In this document: one piece after another, positions 17,698 to 25,599 of the stretch
How positions within the stretch are numbered: the stretch's first letter is position 1
Layout: each line of letters opens with the position of its first letter
Source of the DNA: Niastella koreensis GR20-10
GTDB lineage: Bacteria > Bacteroidota > Bacteroidia > Chitinophagales > Chitinophagaceae
Assembly (NCBI RefSeq): GCF_000246855.1
Contig: NC_016609.1
Span: 8,072,744 to 8,136,743, forward strand
Reading direction: 5' to 3'
DNA length: 64,000 nucleotides
Position numbers and translations under genes: made by a program
The notes under the pieces: model-generated
The model's input: the letters and a program-made list of their open reading frames with translations, nothing else
Database searches by the model: none
Told to the model about the DNA's origin: nothing

Positions 17698-18339
17698 TTA
17701 CCACGTAATCGGCAAGCTTGCTTTTACGCTATCCCATTCCATATCCAGCTGCATACCCTTGTTGGCTTTTTCAAACTCCATGGTAAACAGCTCGTAAGGA
17801 AAACGGGTTTTGGAAACGGGAATGGAAAATTTATATACGTCTTTTGTAGAATCGATCTTCAGCCCCCAGGTATACAGGTCGGTGTTCAACACCAGCGTCC
17901 AGCTATTTTCCTGGGGAATGCAGTAAATAACGTAGCGGCCTTTTGCCACCTTTTTGCCGGTGATGTCTACATCCCTGAAGAATTCAATTTCAGTGGCCTC
18001 ATTAGCGCCCAGGCGCCAAACCTGACCATATTTTATGAGGTCGCCAAAGATGGTGCGGTTATTTTTTTGTGGCCTGCTGTAAATAACCCGGGCAACCGGC
18101 GGCTCGGTGATGGAACCGGTCATTTTTAATTTGGAGTAATCTACCGGGTAATAGCTCATATCCATTGGCGATTTATCCAGCCCCGGTTGAAGATCTTTTT
18201 CGTTTGGTTGGTTTACCGGCGCATTGGGATTGATTGTTACGGAATTATTCCCCGAAGTAGTGGGCCCGTCGCAACCAACAGCAAGCGCAATGGTCCAGAG
18301 TAAACAACAAAGTTTTATAAGGTTCCTGGTTTGGTACAT
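17698..18339 (-). CDS. DUF2911 lipoprotein (second of a tandem pair)
   Basis: A 213-residue predicted lipoprotein: hydrophobic leader with lipobox ALAVGC (Cys at about 23) and a low-complexity Asn/Pro linker. The DUF2911 domain follows, with LDKSPMDMSYYPVDYSKLK, RVIYSRPQKNNRTIFGDLI and YGQVWRLGANEATEIEFF. The function of DUF2911 is not established; members are envelope proteins of Bacteroidota. It is a diverged copy of the upstream gene (18344-18913), with only 4 bases between them. The upstream copy has an ordinary signal peptide instead of a lipobox, so the pair probably differ in anchoring. Confidence 0.88.
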   Translation of the reverse strand: MYQTRNLIKLCCLLWTIALAVGCDGPTTSGNNSVTINPNAPVNQPNEKDLQPGLDKSPMDMSYYPVDYSKLKMTGSITEPPVARVIYSRPQKNNRTIFGDLIKYGQVWRLGANEATEIEFFRDVDITGKKVAKGRYVIYCIPQENSWTLVLNTDLYTWGLKIDSTKDVYKFSIPVSKTRFPYELFTMEFEKANKGMQLDMEWDSVKASLPITW

Positions 18340-18343
18340 GATT

Positions 18344-18913
18344 TTATTTTATAAAGGTGATCGGCAGGGTGGCTTTTACATTGTCCCAGGCCATTATCAT
18401 ATTGGCACCGGAATCGGTTTTATCAAAAACCAGGGTAAAAGCCTCTATTGGATCTGTTTGTTTTTCCAGTTTAACGTCGGTGCGCAGCACATCCTTTTTT
18501 TCGTCGTATTGAAAAGCGCCCCAAATATCAGTTTCCTTGTTGAAGATCAGGGTCCACTTGTCCTGGAACGGGATGGCATACATCGTGTACCGGCCTTTTT
18601 TGAGGCGGTCATTATTAATTTTTACATCTTTATACAGTTCAATTTCAGTGGCTTCGTTAGCACCCAGGCGCCATACTTTGCCATATTCAATCAAATCGCC
18701 AAATACATCCCGGCCATTTTTTTGTGGCCTGCTGTAACACACGCGGCACATCAGTGGTTCTGTCGCTTTATTCTGGATCTTCAGAATAGGGAAATTGACC
18801 GGGTAATAGCTCATGTCCATGGGCGATTTGTCCAGGGCTGGCGCTTTAAATTGTGCTTCTACGGTTGTACTGATTATGGAAACTGTAAGAAATAAAACCA
18901 CCAACTGCTTCAT
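18344..18913 (-). CDS. DUF2911 secreted protein (first of a tandem pair)
   Basis: A 189-residue exported protein with signal peptide MKQLVVLFLTVSIISTTVEA. The DUF2911 core contains LDKSPMDMSYYPVNFPILK, RVCYSRPQKNGRDVFGDLI and YGKVWRLGANEATEIELY, nearly superimposable on the downstream paralogue. The second half has GRYTMYAIPFQDKWTLIFNK, a beta-rich repeat shared by the family. Upstream on this strand TATTTTTG (18983 to 18976) is a candidate -7 box, without a clear -33. The gene likely leads an operon with its paralogue and asnB. Function unknown. Confidence 0.87.
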   Translation of the reverse strand: MKQLVVLFLTVSIISTTVEAQFKAPALDKSPMDMSYYPVNFPILKIQNKATEPLMCRVCYSRPQKNGRDVFGDLIEYGKVWRLGANEATEIELYKDVKINNDRLKKGRYTMYAIPFQDKWTLIFNKETDIWGAFQYDEKKDVLRTDVKLEKQTDPIEAFTLVFDKTDSGANMIMAWDNVKATLPITFIK

Positions 18914-19103
18914 CTTCGTTTATTTTAATAAGACTATTTAGTTCAGGAGATCCCCTATGGGAGTAATTAATCGGCAAAAATAAAAGTTAGAAAGATTCCC
19001 TAAAACTTATTTCTTATTATTAAACGGTTTATACAAAAAAAATCCTGCGTGGGGCAGGCAGTTTTAAATATATTTTAATTGGGGTAAATGGGGAGATGCC
19101 GCT

Positions 19104-19691
19104 TTACATGCCCTGGAGGGTATCGAAGGCAAACCGGTGCAGGGAGGGGAAAAAGTCAATATAGTATTGCTGCAGTTTGTTGTAGTTTTCTTCAAATAAT
19201 TTAAAAGCCGTTTGGCTATCGGTTAAATAAGCCGCCCGATGAACCACCCCCTCAAAACTCCGCTCTATGCCCTGCCTGGTACGGTAGTTATATAACCAGT
19301 CGTGCCGTTTCATATAGGGAAACAGCTTTTTGAATGGTTCGGGCGAAACATCTACGTATTTATCCAGCGAGCTGTATACCTGTTGCGAAAACTCAGACAG
19401 GGAAGAACTGTCAGTAAATTGCTGGCTGTCGTTGGCCAGAAAGTGATCGTAGGATACATCAATAAAAGCTGAACTATAAAGCCGGTAATGGGATTTGAAA
19501 ATGTTTTTAGCTTCCCGGGTAGCGGCATGCTCATCGGTAAAAAAATCGATAGCCCGGTGCAATAAAATTCCCTTGCGCACTTCTTCCGGATACAGGTTTA
19601 CCTGTTTCCCTTTTACGAAATCGCTGAAAAGGTTTCCTGCCAGGATAGCAGGCTGATTAAAAGACAAATATGCATGTGCCAGATAGTTCAA
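19104..19691 (-). CDS. Acyl carrier protein phosphodiesterase-like (AcpH/DUF479)
   Basis: A 195-residue protein of the AcpH family, which removes phosphopantetheine from acyl carrier protein. The N-terminus NYLAHAYLSFNQPAILAGNL, then DFVKG, GILLHRAIDFFTDEH and IDVSYDHFLAND carry the conserved His/Asp residues of an HD-like metal site. The start appears to be TTG (19691): no ATG exists in frame between it and the upstream stop, and the family begins at exactly this point. No neighbour suggests another role. The 190 bases between it and the DUF2911 gene show nothing but AT-rich sequence. Confidence 0.87.
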   Translation of the reverse strand: MNYLAHAYLSFNQPAILAGNLFSDFVKGKQVNLYPEEVRKGILLHRAIDFFTDEHAATREAKNIFKSHYRLYSSAFIDVSYDHFLANDSQQFTDSSSLSEFSQQVYSSLDKYVDVSPEPFKKLFPYMKRHDWLYNYRTRQGIERSFEGVVHRAAYLTDSQTAFKLFEENYNKLQQYYIDFFPSLHRFAFDTLQGM

Positions 19692-19810
19692 ATGCTTAAC
19701 AATTGATGTATTGACAATATAACGTTTTACAACGGGTTTTCAGTAGAAAAAACGCAAAAAAGAAATAATAAAAATTGTCATTTATGATGCAGCTATTCCC
19801 ACAATTCCAT

Positions 19811-19827
19811 TTTAACGATCACTTAAC
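19811..19827 (+). promoter_or_regulatory. Direct repeat TTTAAC-N5-CTTAAC, candidate activator site
   Basis: Half-sites at 19811 and 19822 with 11-base periodicity, same layout as 15081-15097. The following GACTGCATTTCAG box (19873-19885) is 62 bases downstream versus 61 at the other locus. Confidence 0.4.
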
Positions 19828-19980
19828 CTTGTTTTAGGAAATATTTAAACAATTGGCTGTAAGGCTTAGCCAGACTGCATTTCAGTGGATGAAATAACAG
19901 CCCGGTGGCCATTTTGTTTAACCTTGTTTAACATACCACGCCATTAGTCATAAATTTTATGCGGTAAGTGTAACCTCTGC

Positions 19981-19988
19981 TACTTTTG
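19981..19988 (+). promoter_or_regulatory. -7 promoter box TACTTTTG upstream of the second PepSY-like gene
   Basis: Identical to the -7 box of the paralogue at 15263. The expected -33 position (about 19957-19960) reads TTAT, a weak match. If used, the transcript would start near 19995 and carry about 250 bases ahead of the PepSY-like ATG at 20246. Confidence 0.45.
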
Positions 19989-20039
19989 TGTCGACTAATC
20001 AATAAAGTATTCGGTTAGATCCCGTTTAAAAGTATAGCC

Positions 20040-20105
20040 ATGAAAAAGTTCTTTGCTTCGCATATAGTGTATCGTAGCCAAAAAAAGAATCTCCGTTACC
20101 TGTAA
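20040..20105 (+). CDS. Possible 21-residue peptide or remnant of a truncated paralogue
   Basis: ATG to TAA encodes MKKFFASHIVYRSQKKNLRY plus a final Leu. The bases just before and across the ATG (TTTAAAAGTATA, AGCC, ATGAAAAA) nearly match those before the true start of the PepSY-like gene at 15307. The frame therefore sits where a paralogue's start would be. It may be a basic leader peptide in the long 5' region of the gene at 20246, or the stump of a decayed PepSY-like copy. No independent evidence of translation. Confidence 0.3.
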   Translation: MKKFFASHIVYRSQKKNLRYL

Positions 20106-20245
20106 CAATTTTTGAAAAGCAGCTACATATATTTCATACCGCTTAGAACATTCATTTAATAATTAAAAAACAAACCGGGCAGGGTATCCAAATAGCCAGG
20201 ATGACCCTTTATGCCCAACATTCAGAAAAAGTAAAAAATAGCATC

Positions 20246-20689
20246 ATGAAAAACAAAATCCTCATTGGCGTATTCGTTTTATTAACAGGCATCAGTAGTG
20301 CTTTTGCCAATGGTAAAGAAGAAGTAAATGAAAGAATTATTAAATCTTTCGGAAAAGAATTTGCCGGCGCGCAACATGTGGAGTTTACAACCACCAAAGA
20401 CTTTGTAAAAGTAACCTTTACCCTGAATGACCAGGTTGTATATGCGTTTTATGAGCAAAACGGCAACCTGTTAGGAGTAACCCGCAATATTGTATCAAGC
20501 CAGCTGCCCATCAACCTGCTCACCGATCTTAAAAAGAATTACAGCACGCACTGGATCTCCGATCTTTTTGAAATGGCTTCCAATGACGAGAATGTGTACT
20601 ATGTAACGTTGGAGAACAGCGATCAAAAGCTCATTCTTAAATCGAATGGAACTACAGGCTGGGAATTGTACAAAAAAGAAAGGAAATAA
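20246..20689 (+). CDS. Secreted PepSY-like small protein, paralogue of the gene at 15307
   Basis: A 147-residue exported protein; the start at 20246 gives signal peptide MKNKILIGVFVLLTGISSAF. The mature part follows the same plan as the protein at 15307: NERIIKSFGKEFAGAQHVEF, then YAFYEQNGNLLGVTRNI, SDLFEMASNDENVYYVTLEN and GTTGWELYKK. Family function is unknown. It ends before a strong terminator and is likely monocistronic, with an unusually long 5' region containing a 21-codon frame. No clear ribosome-binding site is seen, as is common in this phylum. Confidence 0.84.
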   Translation: MKNKILIGVFVLLTGISSAFANGKEEVNERIIKSFGKEFAGAQHVEFTTTKDFVKVTFTLNDQVVYAFYEQNGNLLGVTRNIVSSQLPINLLTDLKKNYSTHWISDLFEMASNDENVYYVTLENSDQKLILKSNGTTGWELYKKERK

Positions 20690-20735
20690 AAGAATTATCA
20701 ACAGTTTTCTTATAGTTGGTTTTAGTTGGAAAGAA

Positions 20736-20763
20736 AAGGCTTCCCGATTCATCGGGGAGCCTT
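20736..20763 (+). terminator. Terminator after the second PepSY-like gene
   Basis: AAGGCTTCCCGA (20736-20747) pairs with TCGGGGAGCCTT (20752-20763) with a single G-T mismatch and a 4-base loop. The T-run is short. Confidence 0.75.
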
Positions 20764-20775
20764 ATTGTCAGTAGC

Positions 20776-20817
20776 CAATAGTCAATAGTCAATTGACAAT
20801 TGGCCATTGGCAATTGA
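20776..20817. repeat. Heptad array, word CAATWGN, 6 units
   Basis: Six in-register 7-base units: CAATAGT, CAATAGT, CAATTGA, CAATTGG, CCATTGG, CAATTGA. It lies immediately upstream of the -7 box of the next gene and contains that promoter's -33 TTG (20807-20809). Confidence 0.82.
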
Positions 20818-20837
20818 CCTCCGATTCCCTACCTTTG
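20807..20837 (+). promoter_or_regulatory. Bacteroidota-type promoter of the deoxyhypusine synthase-like gene
   Basis: TTG (20807-20809), 20 bases, TACCTTTG (20830-20837). The predicted start near 20844 leaves about 15 bases before the ATG at 20859. This rules out the in-frame start at 20793. The -33 box is inside the heptad array. Confidence 0.6.
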
Positions 20838-20858
20838 GCGCCATTAAAAAAACTGATC

Positions 20859-21833
20859 ATGAGCAAAGGACCTGTTTCTCAATTTATACAGCATCATTAC
20901 CGCCATTTTAATGCTGCCGCCCTGGTAGATGCAGCTAAAGGTTATGAAACTCATTTACTGGAAGGTGGTAAAATGATGGTTACACTGGCCGGCGCCATGA
21001 GTACTGCCGAGCTGGGTATTTCTCTGGCTGAAATGATCCGCCAGGATAAAATACACATCATCAGCTGTACAGGCGCTAACCTGGAAGAAGACATAATGAA
21101 CCTGGTAGCTCATGATCACTACAAACGTGTTCCCAATTACCGCGATCTTACTCCCCAGCAGGAATGGGAATTACTGGAGCAGGGTTTGAACCGGGTTACC
21201 GATACCTGTATCCCCGAAGAAGAAGCTTTCCGTCGTATTCAACATCACATTGTTAAACTGTGGAAAGACGCCGACGCCAAAGGCGAACGCTATCTCCCCC
21301 ACGAGTTTATGTACAAGCTGTTGCTGAGTAAGGTAATGGAAAAAGACTACCAGATAGACCCCAAACACAGCTGGATGATCGCTGCTGCTGAAAAGAACCT
21401 GCCCATCGTAGTGGGAGGCTGGGAAGACAGCACCATGGGTAATATCTTTGCTTCTTACATCATCAAGGGCGAAATGAAAGCAACCACCATGAAAAGTGGG
21501 ATTGAGTATATGGTTTACCTGGCCGATTGGTACCGGAAGAACAGTGGCGGCAAAGGCGTAGGCTTTTTCCAGATCGGTGGTGGTATTGCCGGTGACTTCC
21601 CCATTTGCGTGGTGCCTATGATGTACCAGGACCTGGAATGGCACGATGTACCCTTCTGGAGCTATTTCTGCCAGATCTCCGATTCAACTACCTCTTATGG
21701 TTCTTACTCAGGAGCTGTGCCCAATGAGAAAATTACCTGGGGTAAACTGGACATCAACACACCAAAATTTATTGTAGAAAGTGATGCTACTATCGTAGCT
21801 CCCCTCATATTTGCCTATATCTTAGGCTGGTAG
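20859..21833 (+). CDS. Deoxyhypusine synthase family enzyme
   Basis: A 324-residue homologue of deoxyhypusine synthase (PF01916), starting MSKGPVSQF. NAD-site elements are visible in ISCTGANLEEDIMNLVAHD and FFQIGGGIAGDFPICV. The catalytic lysine that carries the aminobutyl group in the human enzyme aligns with the Lys of EKITWGKLD, followed by the conserved SDATIVAP. In eukaryotes and archaea this enzyme modifies eIF5A with spermidine, a protein absent from bacteria. Bacterial members act on free polyamines in the cases known (for example as homospermidine synthase), so a polyamine aminobutyl transfer is the likely chemistry here. It has its own promoter and terminator. Confidence 0.88.
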   Translation: MSKGPVSQFIQHHYRHFNAAALVDAAKGYETHLLEGGKMMVTLAGAMSTAELGISLAEMIRQDKIHIISCTGANLEEDIMNLVAHDHYKRVPNYRDLTPQQEWELLEQGLNRVTDTCIPEEEAFRRIQHHIVKLWKDADAKGERYLPHEFMYKLLLSKVMEKDYQIDPKHSWMIAAAEKNLPIVVGGWEDSTMGNIFASYIIKGEMKATTMKSGIEYMVYLADWYRKNSGGKGVGFFQIGGGIAGDFPICVVPMMYQDLEWHDVPFWSYFCQISDSTTSYGSYSGAVPNEKITWGKLDINTPKFIVESDATIVAPLIFAYILGW

Positions 21834-21856
21834 AAACCATTAATTGGTTGTTAACA

Positions 21857-21891
21857 GGCCCCGTTCGCCAGTTGGCGGATGGGGCTTTTTT
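21857..21891 (+). terminator. Terminator of the deoxyhypusine synthase-like gene
   Basis: GGCCCCGTTCGCCA (from 21857) pairs with the TGGCGGATGGGGC arm ending at 21885, allowing two non-Watson-Crick positions, followed by TTTTTT. Confidence 0.75.
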
Positions 21892-21995
21892 CTACTTTTA
21901 TTTCTGTGAAACATCCCTTTGGAATAGGGGATTCCGGGAATACCCGGTTTTATAGGCTAATTGATTAATCAACAATTTCGAACACATTAAGAAAC

Positions 21996-24107
21996 ATGCT
22001 GCGATTGAGATCCCTGCTTCAAAAAGGGTTGGCTCACCGTTTTGGCATCATCCTTTTACTGGTATTTATCAACCTGGGCATTTCGTTTGTAACCCGCCTG
22101 GGTTTGTTATTGTATACAGGTAAAGGATTTGACTGGACGATTGGCAACCTGCTTGGAGTTTTTGGTATTGGCCTGTTGTACGACCTGGCCATCAGTTCCT
22201 ACCTTATCATACCCTTTGTACTTCACCTTTGGTTTACGAGCGAAAAAATTTATGAGCCAGCCATGCGTAAGTGGATAATTGGCCTGTACGCTGCGCTCAT
22301 GCTGTTCTTTTCATTTTCCCAACTGGTGCCTGCTGAATACAACGCAGCCCTGCACTGGGGCGTGGTAGTGCTGTTTGGTTTGCGGCTTGCGATTTATTTG
22401 CTGCTGGCCAAAAAAGGCCCTGCATTCCGGCTGCAATGGCGTAAATACGTATTGGCTGCCGATATTTTTCTGGTAACCTTCCTGTTGTTGTTCAATGCCA
22501 TAAGCGAATACTTCTTCTGGAATGAATTTTCAACACGGTACAATTTCATTGCCGTTGATTACCTGATCTATACCACCGAAGTATTGGGCAACATCCAGGA
22601 GTCGTACCCCGTGGGCTGGATCATAACCGGCGTATTGATCGTCTCCTTTGCCATTGTGTGGTTTTTGCGGGCGAACGTCCGCCGCTCCGTGAAGCAGCCC
22701 ATTAGCTTTTCGCGCCGGAGTATGATAGCGCTGCTGTTGCTGATCTTTCCTGCAATTACCTTTTTGTTTGTAACCAATAAATGGAAGCGGTTCAGCAGTA
22801 ATGCTTATGCAAATGAGTTGGCTGCAAACGGACTGTTTGAGTTTGGAACGGCCTTTACCCATAACGAACTGGATTTTTATAAGTTCTACCGGGTACTGCC
22901 CGATGAGGAAGCATTCAACATTGTACGCAAACAGCTGGAAACGCCCAATGCGCATTTTGTAAGTAATGATCCGTTCAATATAGAACGCCAGGTTAGCTAT
23001 GCCGAGCCGGAGAAAAAAATGAATGTGGTGCTGATAAGCGTGGAAAGCTTTAGCGCCAATTTTATGAAGGCTTTCGGGAATGAGCAAAATATTACACCCT
23101 GCCTGGATAGCTTAGCCGGAAAAGGCCTTTTGTTTACCAATCTGTATTCCAGCGGAACAAGAACGGTGCGTGGCCTGGAAGCGTTGTCGCTTTCTATACC
23201 ACCTACACCAGGGCAGAGTATTGTAAAAAGACCCGATAATGAAAACATGTTTTCATTAGGCAGTGTATTTAAATCGAAAGGCTATATCACCCAGTACCTG
23301 TATGGCGGTTATGGTTATTTCGATAACATGAACGTGTTTTTTTCGGGTAACCATTACGATGTTATTGACCGCAATGCACTGCGTCCCGATCAGATACATT
23401 ATGCCAACATCTGGGGCGTTGCCGATGAAGACCTGTTTACGTTAACCCTGCAGCAACTAGATTCCAATTATAAATGCGGCAAGCCATTCTTTTCGCACGT
23501 AATGACGGTATCGAACCACCGGCCATTTACGTACCCTGAAGGAAGGATTGATATTCCACCTTCCCGGCAGGCGCGTGAAGGCGCGGTAAAATATACCGAT
23601 TATGCCATTGGCCAGTTTATTCGTAAAGCCAGTGAAAAGCCCTGGTTTAAGAATACCATTTTTGTAATTGTGGCCGACCATTGTGCGGGCAGCGCGGGCA
23701 GTGTAGAGTTACCGGTAACGGGGTATCATATTCCCATGCTGATTTACAGCCCGGATAATATTGCCCCGCAAAAGATCGATCGCCTGACGGCACAGATAGA
23801 TATTGCGCCTTCTATTTTGGGATTGCTGAAATTCAATTACCGCTCAAAGTTTTTTGGACAGGATATCTTTTCCTTACCTGCAGGTCAGGAACGGGCTTTT
23901 ATAAGCACCTATCAGGGGCTTGGTTATCTTAAAAACGGTGAGCTGATAGTACAGTCGCCCACACAAAAGGTTGACCAGTATAAGCCTGATTTTACCACCG
24001 GTAAGGCGCAAAAGGAGCCTTTGACAGACAGCCTGGTGAAACAAGCCATTGCTTTTTATCAAAGCGCCAGCTGGTTGTTGAAGAATAATAAATACCGCAG
24101 TAACTGA
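21996..24107 (+). CDS. LtaS-like membrane sulfatase / phospho-headgroup transferase
   Basis: A 703-residue protein. The first about 270 residues hold five or six hydrophobic segments (LGISFVTRLGLLLY, LLGVFGIGLLYDLAI and others). The rest is an alkaline phosphatase-superfamily sulfatase domain facing the periplasm: NVVLISVESFSANFM gives the metal site, SSGTRTVRGLEAL supplies the probable Thr nucleophile, and VIVADHCAGS and YHIPMLIY complete the metal ligands. In Gram-positives LtaS makes lipoteichoic acid. In Gram-negatives, relatives transfer phosphoglycerol or phosphoethanolamine onto periplasmic glucans or lipid A, which is the likely role here. It stands alone, with a shared bidirectional terminator after it. 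Confidence 0.9.
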   Translation: MLRLRSLLQKGLAHRFGIILLLVFINLGISFVTRLGLLLYTGKGFDWTIGNLLGVFGIGLLYDLAISSYLIIPFVLHLWFTSEKIYEPAMRKWIIGLYAALMLFFSFSQLVPAEYNAALHWGVVVLFGLRLAIYLLLAKKGPAFRLQWRKYVLAADIFLVTFLLLFNAISEYFFWNEFSTRYNFIAVDYLIYTTEVLGNIQESYPVGWIITGVLIVSFAIVWFLRANVRRSVKQPISFSRRSMIALLLLIFPAITFLFVTNKWKRFSSNAYANELAANGLFEFGTAFTHNELDFYKFYRVLPDEEAFNIVRKQLETPNAHFVSNDPFNIERQVSYAEPEKKMNVVLISVESFSANFMKAFGNEQNITPCLDSLAGKGLLFTNLYSSGTRTVRGLEALSLSIPPTPGQSIVKRPDNENMFSLGSVFKSKGYITQYLYGGYGYFDNMNVFFSGNHYDVIDRNALRPDQIHYANIWGVADEDLFTLTLQQLDSNYKCGKPFFSHVMTVSNHRPFTYPEGRIDIPPSRQAREGAVKYTDYAIGQFIRKASEKPWFKNTIFVIVADHCAGSAGSVELPVTGYHIPMLIYSPDNIAPQKIDRLTAQIDIAPSILGLLKFNYRSKFFGQDIFSLPAGQERAFISTYQGLGYLKNGELIVQSPTQKVDQYKPDFTTGKAQKEPLTDSLVKQAIAFYQSASWLLKNNKYRSN

Positions 24108-24161
24108 TTAAAGTAGATACAAGTAGATGATCAGGTTCACAGCACCTGGTTTTTGGGTAAA

Positions 24162-24193
24162 AAAAGGCCCCTCGTTTATTCGGGGGGCCTTTT
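24162..24193. terminator. Bidirectional terminator between the LtaS-like gene and rpiB
   Basis: AAAAGGCCCC (24162-24171) and GGGGCCTTTT (24184-24193) form a perfect 10-bp stem with T-runs on both strands, between two convergent genes. Confidence 0.85.
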
Positions 24194-24219
24194 CCAATTT
24201 TATATGCTTACTGCTTCGT

Positions 24220-24666
24220 TTATACGCAGGCTATTTTATTTACTCTTGTCTGGTGACGGCCGCCCTCAAATGGGGTTTCAATAAAGAGCTCCAGCATTTG
24301 TTTGGCATACTCCAGCGAAACAAAACGGGCCGGAATGCAAATGATGTTGGCGTCGTTATGCTGGCGGATCAGTTTGGCCACTTCCAGTTCAAAGGCTAAA
24401 CCTGCCCTGATACCCTGGTGTTTATTGGCTGTAATGCAAACGCCATTGGCGCTGCCGCACAACAAAATACCAAATGCAGTTTCTCCGGCTTCAACCGTAC
24501 TGGCAACCGGGTGTGCGTAATCGGGATAGTCAACTGATTTGTTAGCATCAACACCTTTGTCAATTACCTGGTAGCCCTTTTCGGTTAACCATTTTACAAT
24601 AGCCACTTTATAATCAAATCCGGCATGGTCGCTGCCAATTACAATGGGTTTTGAAAGATCGAACAT
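24220..24666 (-). CDS. rpiB: Ribose 5-phosphate isomerase B
   Basis: A 148-residue RpiB, which interconverts ribose 5-phosphate and ribulose 5-phosphate in the pentose phosphate pathway. The phosphate and active-site elements are IVIGSDHAGFDYK at the N-terminus, YPDYAHPVA, and GILLCGSANGVCITANKHQG, which includes the catalytic Cys and anion-hole loop (CGSANG where many relatives have CGSGNG). HNDANIICIPARF near the C-terminus is also typical. It lies 36 bases downstream of tatC on the same strand and is probably cotranscribed with it. Confidence 0.95.
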   Translation of the reverse strand: MFDLSKPIVIGSDHAGFDYKVAIVKWLTEKGYQVIDKGVDANKSVDYPDYAHPVASTVEAGETAFGILLCGSANGVCITANKHQGIRAGLAFELEVAKLIRQHNDANIICIPARFVSLEYAKQMLELFIETPFEGGRHQTRVNKIACV

Positions 24667-24702
24667 AGCTGCTTGTTATCTATTGAGGTGTTTGTTATTT
24701 AA

Positions 24703-25560
24703 TTACTGCCAGTTATCCTGTTCCGCCTGGTCTCTTTTATACACGCGTTTTGAAACGATCACACTCAACTCATACAGGAATAACAATGGTAAGAACACGA
24801 TCATCTGGCTGGTCCAGTCGGGTGAAGGTGTAATAACCGCCGCTACCACCAGGATAACCACATACGCGTACTTGCGGTAATTGGTTAAAAAGGCCGGTGT
24901 TATCAACCCGATCTTGGTGAGCACATAGGCTAAAATGGGCAGTTCAAAAGCAATACCACAGCCCAGAATAATGTTCACCAGGTTATCGATGTAATCGTCC
25001 AACGCTGGTTTGTATTCATACATATTGGCCGTACCCAGATTAAAGTTGGCCAGGAAGTTAAAGGTAAAAGGTCCCAGCACAAAGTAGCCGAATGCAGCCC
25101 CTAAAAAGAAGAATATGGATACAAAGAAGATGGCGTTGCGGGAATATTTCAATTCCTTGGGCGACAAGGCCGGTTTCACAAACTTCCAGAACTCCCAGAA
25201 AATATAGGGGAAGGCAGCGATGAAACCACCAATGACGCCAATTTGAATGGCCGACATAAATGGTCCGCTAACCGTATTACCCAATAATTTATAGCCTTCG
25301 GGGATGGGTGGCATACAAAGGGCATCGCCAATATGCAGCCAGTGACTGAGCCCACACATATACTTGTACGATACAAAGTTGTTGCGTACAGGACCCATTA
25401 CAATGTTGTCAAAAACCCAATCTATTTTAATGAAAATAACAATCGCCGCAACTAAAATAGCAAGTACCGAACGTATTATGTGCCCGCGTAATTCTTCAAG
25501 ATGATCAATAAATGTCATCTCGCTATCGTTGCTCCTTCTTTCTAAAAAGCTTAGTGCCAT
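24703..25560 (-). CDS. tatC: Twin-arginine translocase subunit TatC
   Basis: A 285-residue inner membrane protein with six predicted membrane helices; TatC is the core receptor for folded proteins with twin-arginine signals. The family signature MTFIDHLEELRGHIIRS follows a short cytoplasmic N-terminus, and WEFWKFVKPALSPKELKYS marks the first periplasmic-to-cytoplasmic turn. A longer frame from 25602 exists, but the promoter at 25600-25629 places transcription start downstream of it, so MALSFLERR at 25560 is chosen. The periplasmic loop with HIGDALCMPPIPEGYKLLGN is longer than in E. coli TatC, as usual in Bacteroidota. rpiB follows. Confidence 0.94.
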   Translation of the reverse strand: MALSFLERRSNDSEMTFIDHLEELRGHIIRSVLAILVAAIVIFIKIDWVFDNIVMGPVRNNFVSYKYMCGLSHWLHIGDALCMPPIPEGYKLLGNTVSGPFMSAIQIGVIGGFIAAFPYIFWEFWKFVKPALSPKELKYSRNAIFFVSIFFFLGAAFGYFVLGPFTFNFLANFNLGTANMYEYKPALDDYIDNLVNIILGCGIAFELPILAYVLTKIGLITPAFLTNYRKYAYVVILVVAAVITPSPDWTSQMIVFLPLLFLYELSVIVSKRVYKRDQAEQDNWQ

Positions 25561-25599
25561 AGGATCGCCATAAATATCTGAAAAATAGTGAAAGCGGGG

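Larger units (their letters stand above)
19692..20245. other. Long upstream region of the second PepSY-like gene
   Basis: A 554-base gap between divergent genes. It holds a TTTAAC-N5-CTTAAC direct repeat (19811-19827), GACTGCATTTCAG (19873-19885), a second TTTAAC/TTAAC pair with 10-base spacing near 19917-19932, a -7 box (19981-19988) and a 21-codon reading frame (20040-20105). The first four elements also appear upstream of 15307 in the same order. Confidence 0.6.

Noticed and set aside
20776..20817. Arrays considered as CRISPR
   Set aside because: Units are 7-8 bases with no unique spacers of 25-40 bases and no cas genes nearby.
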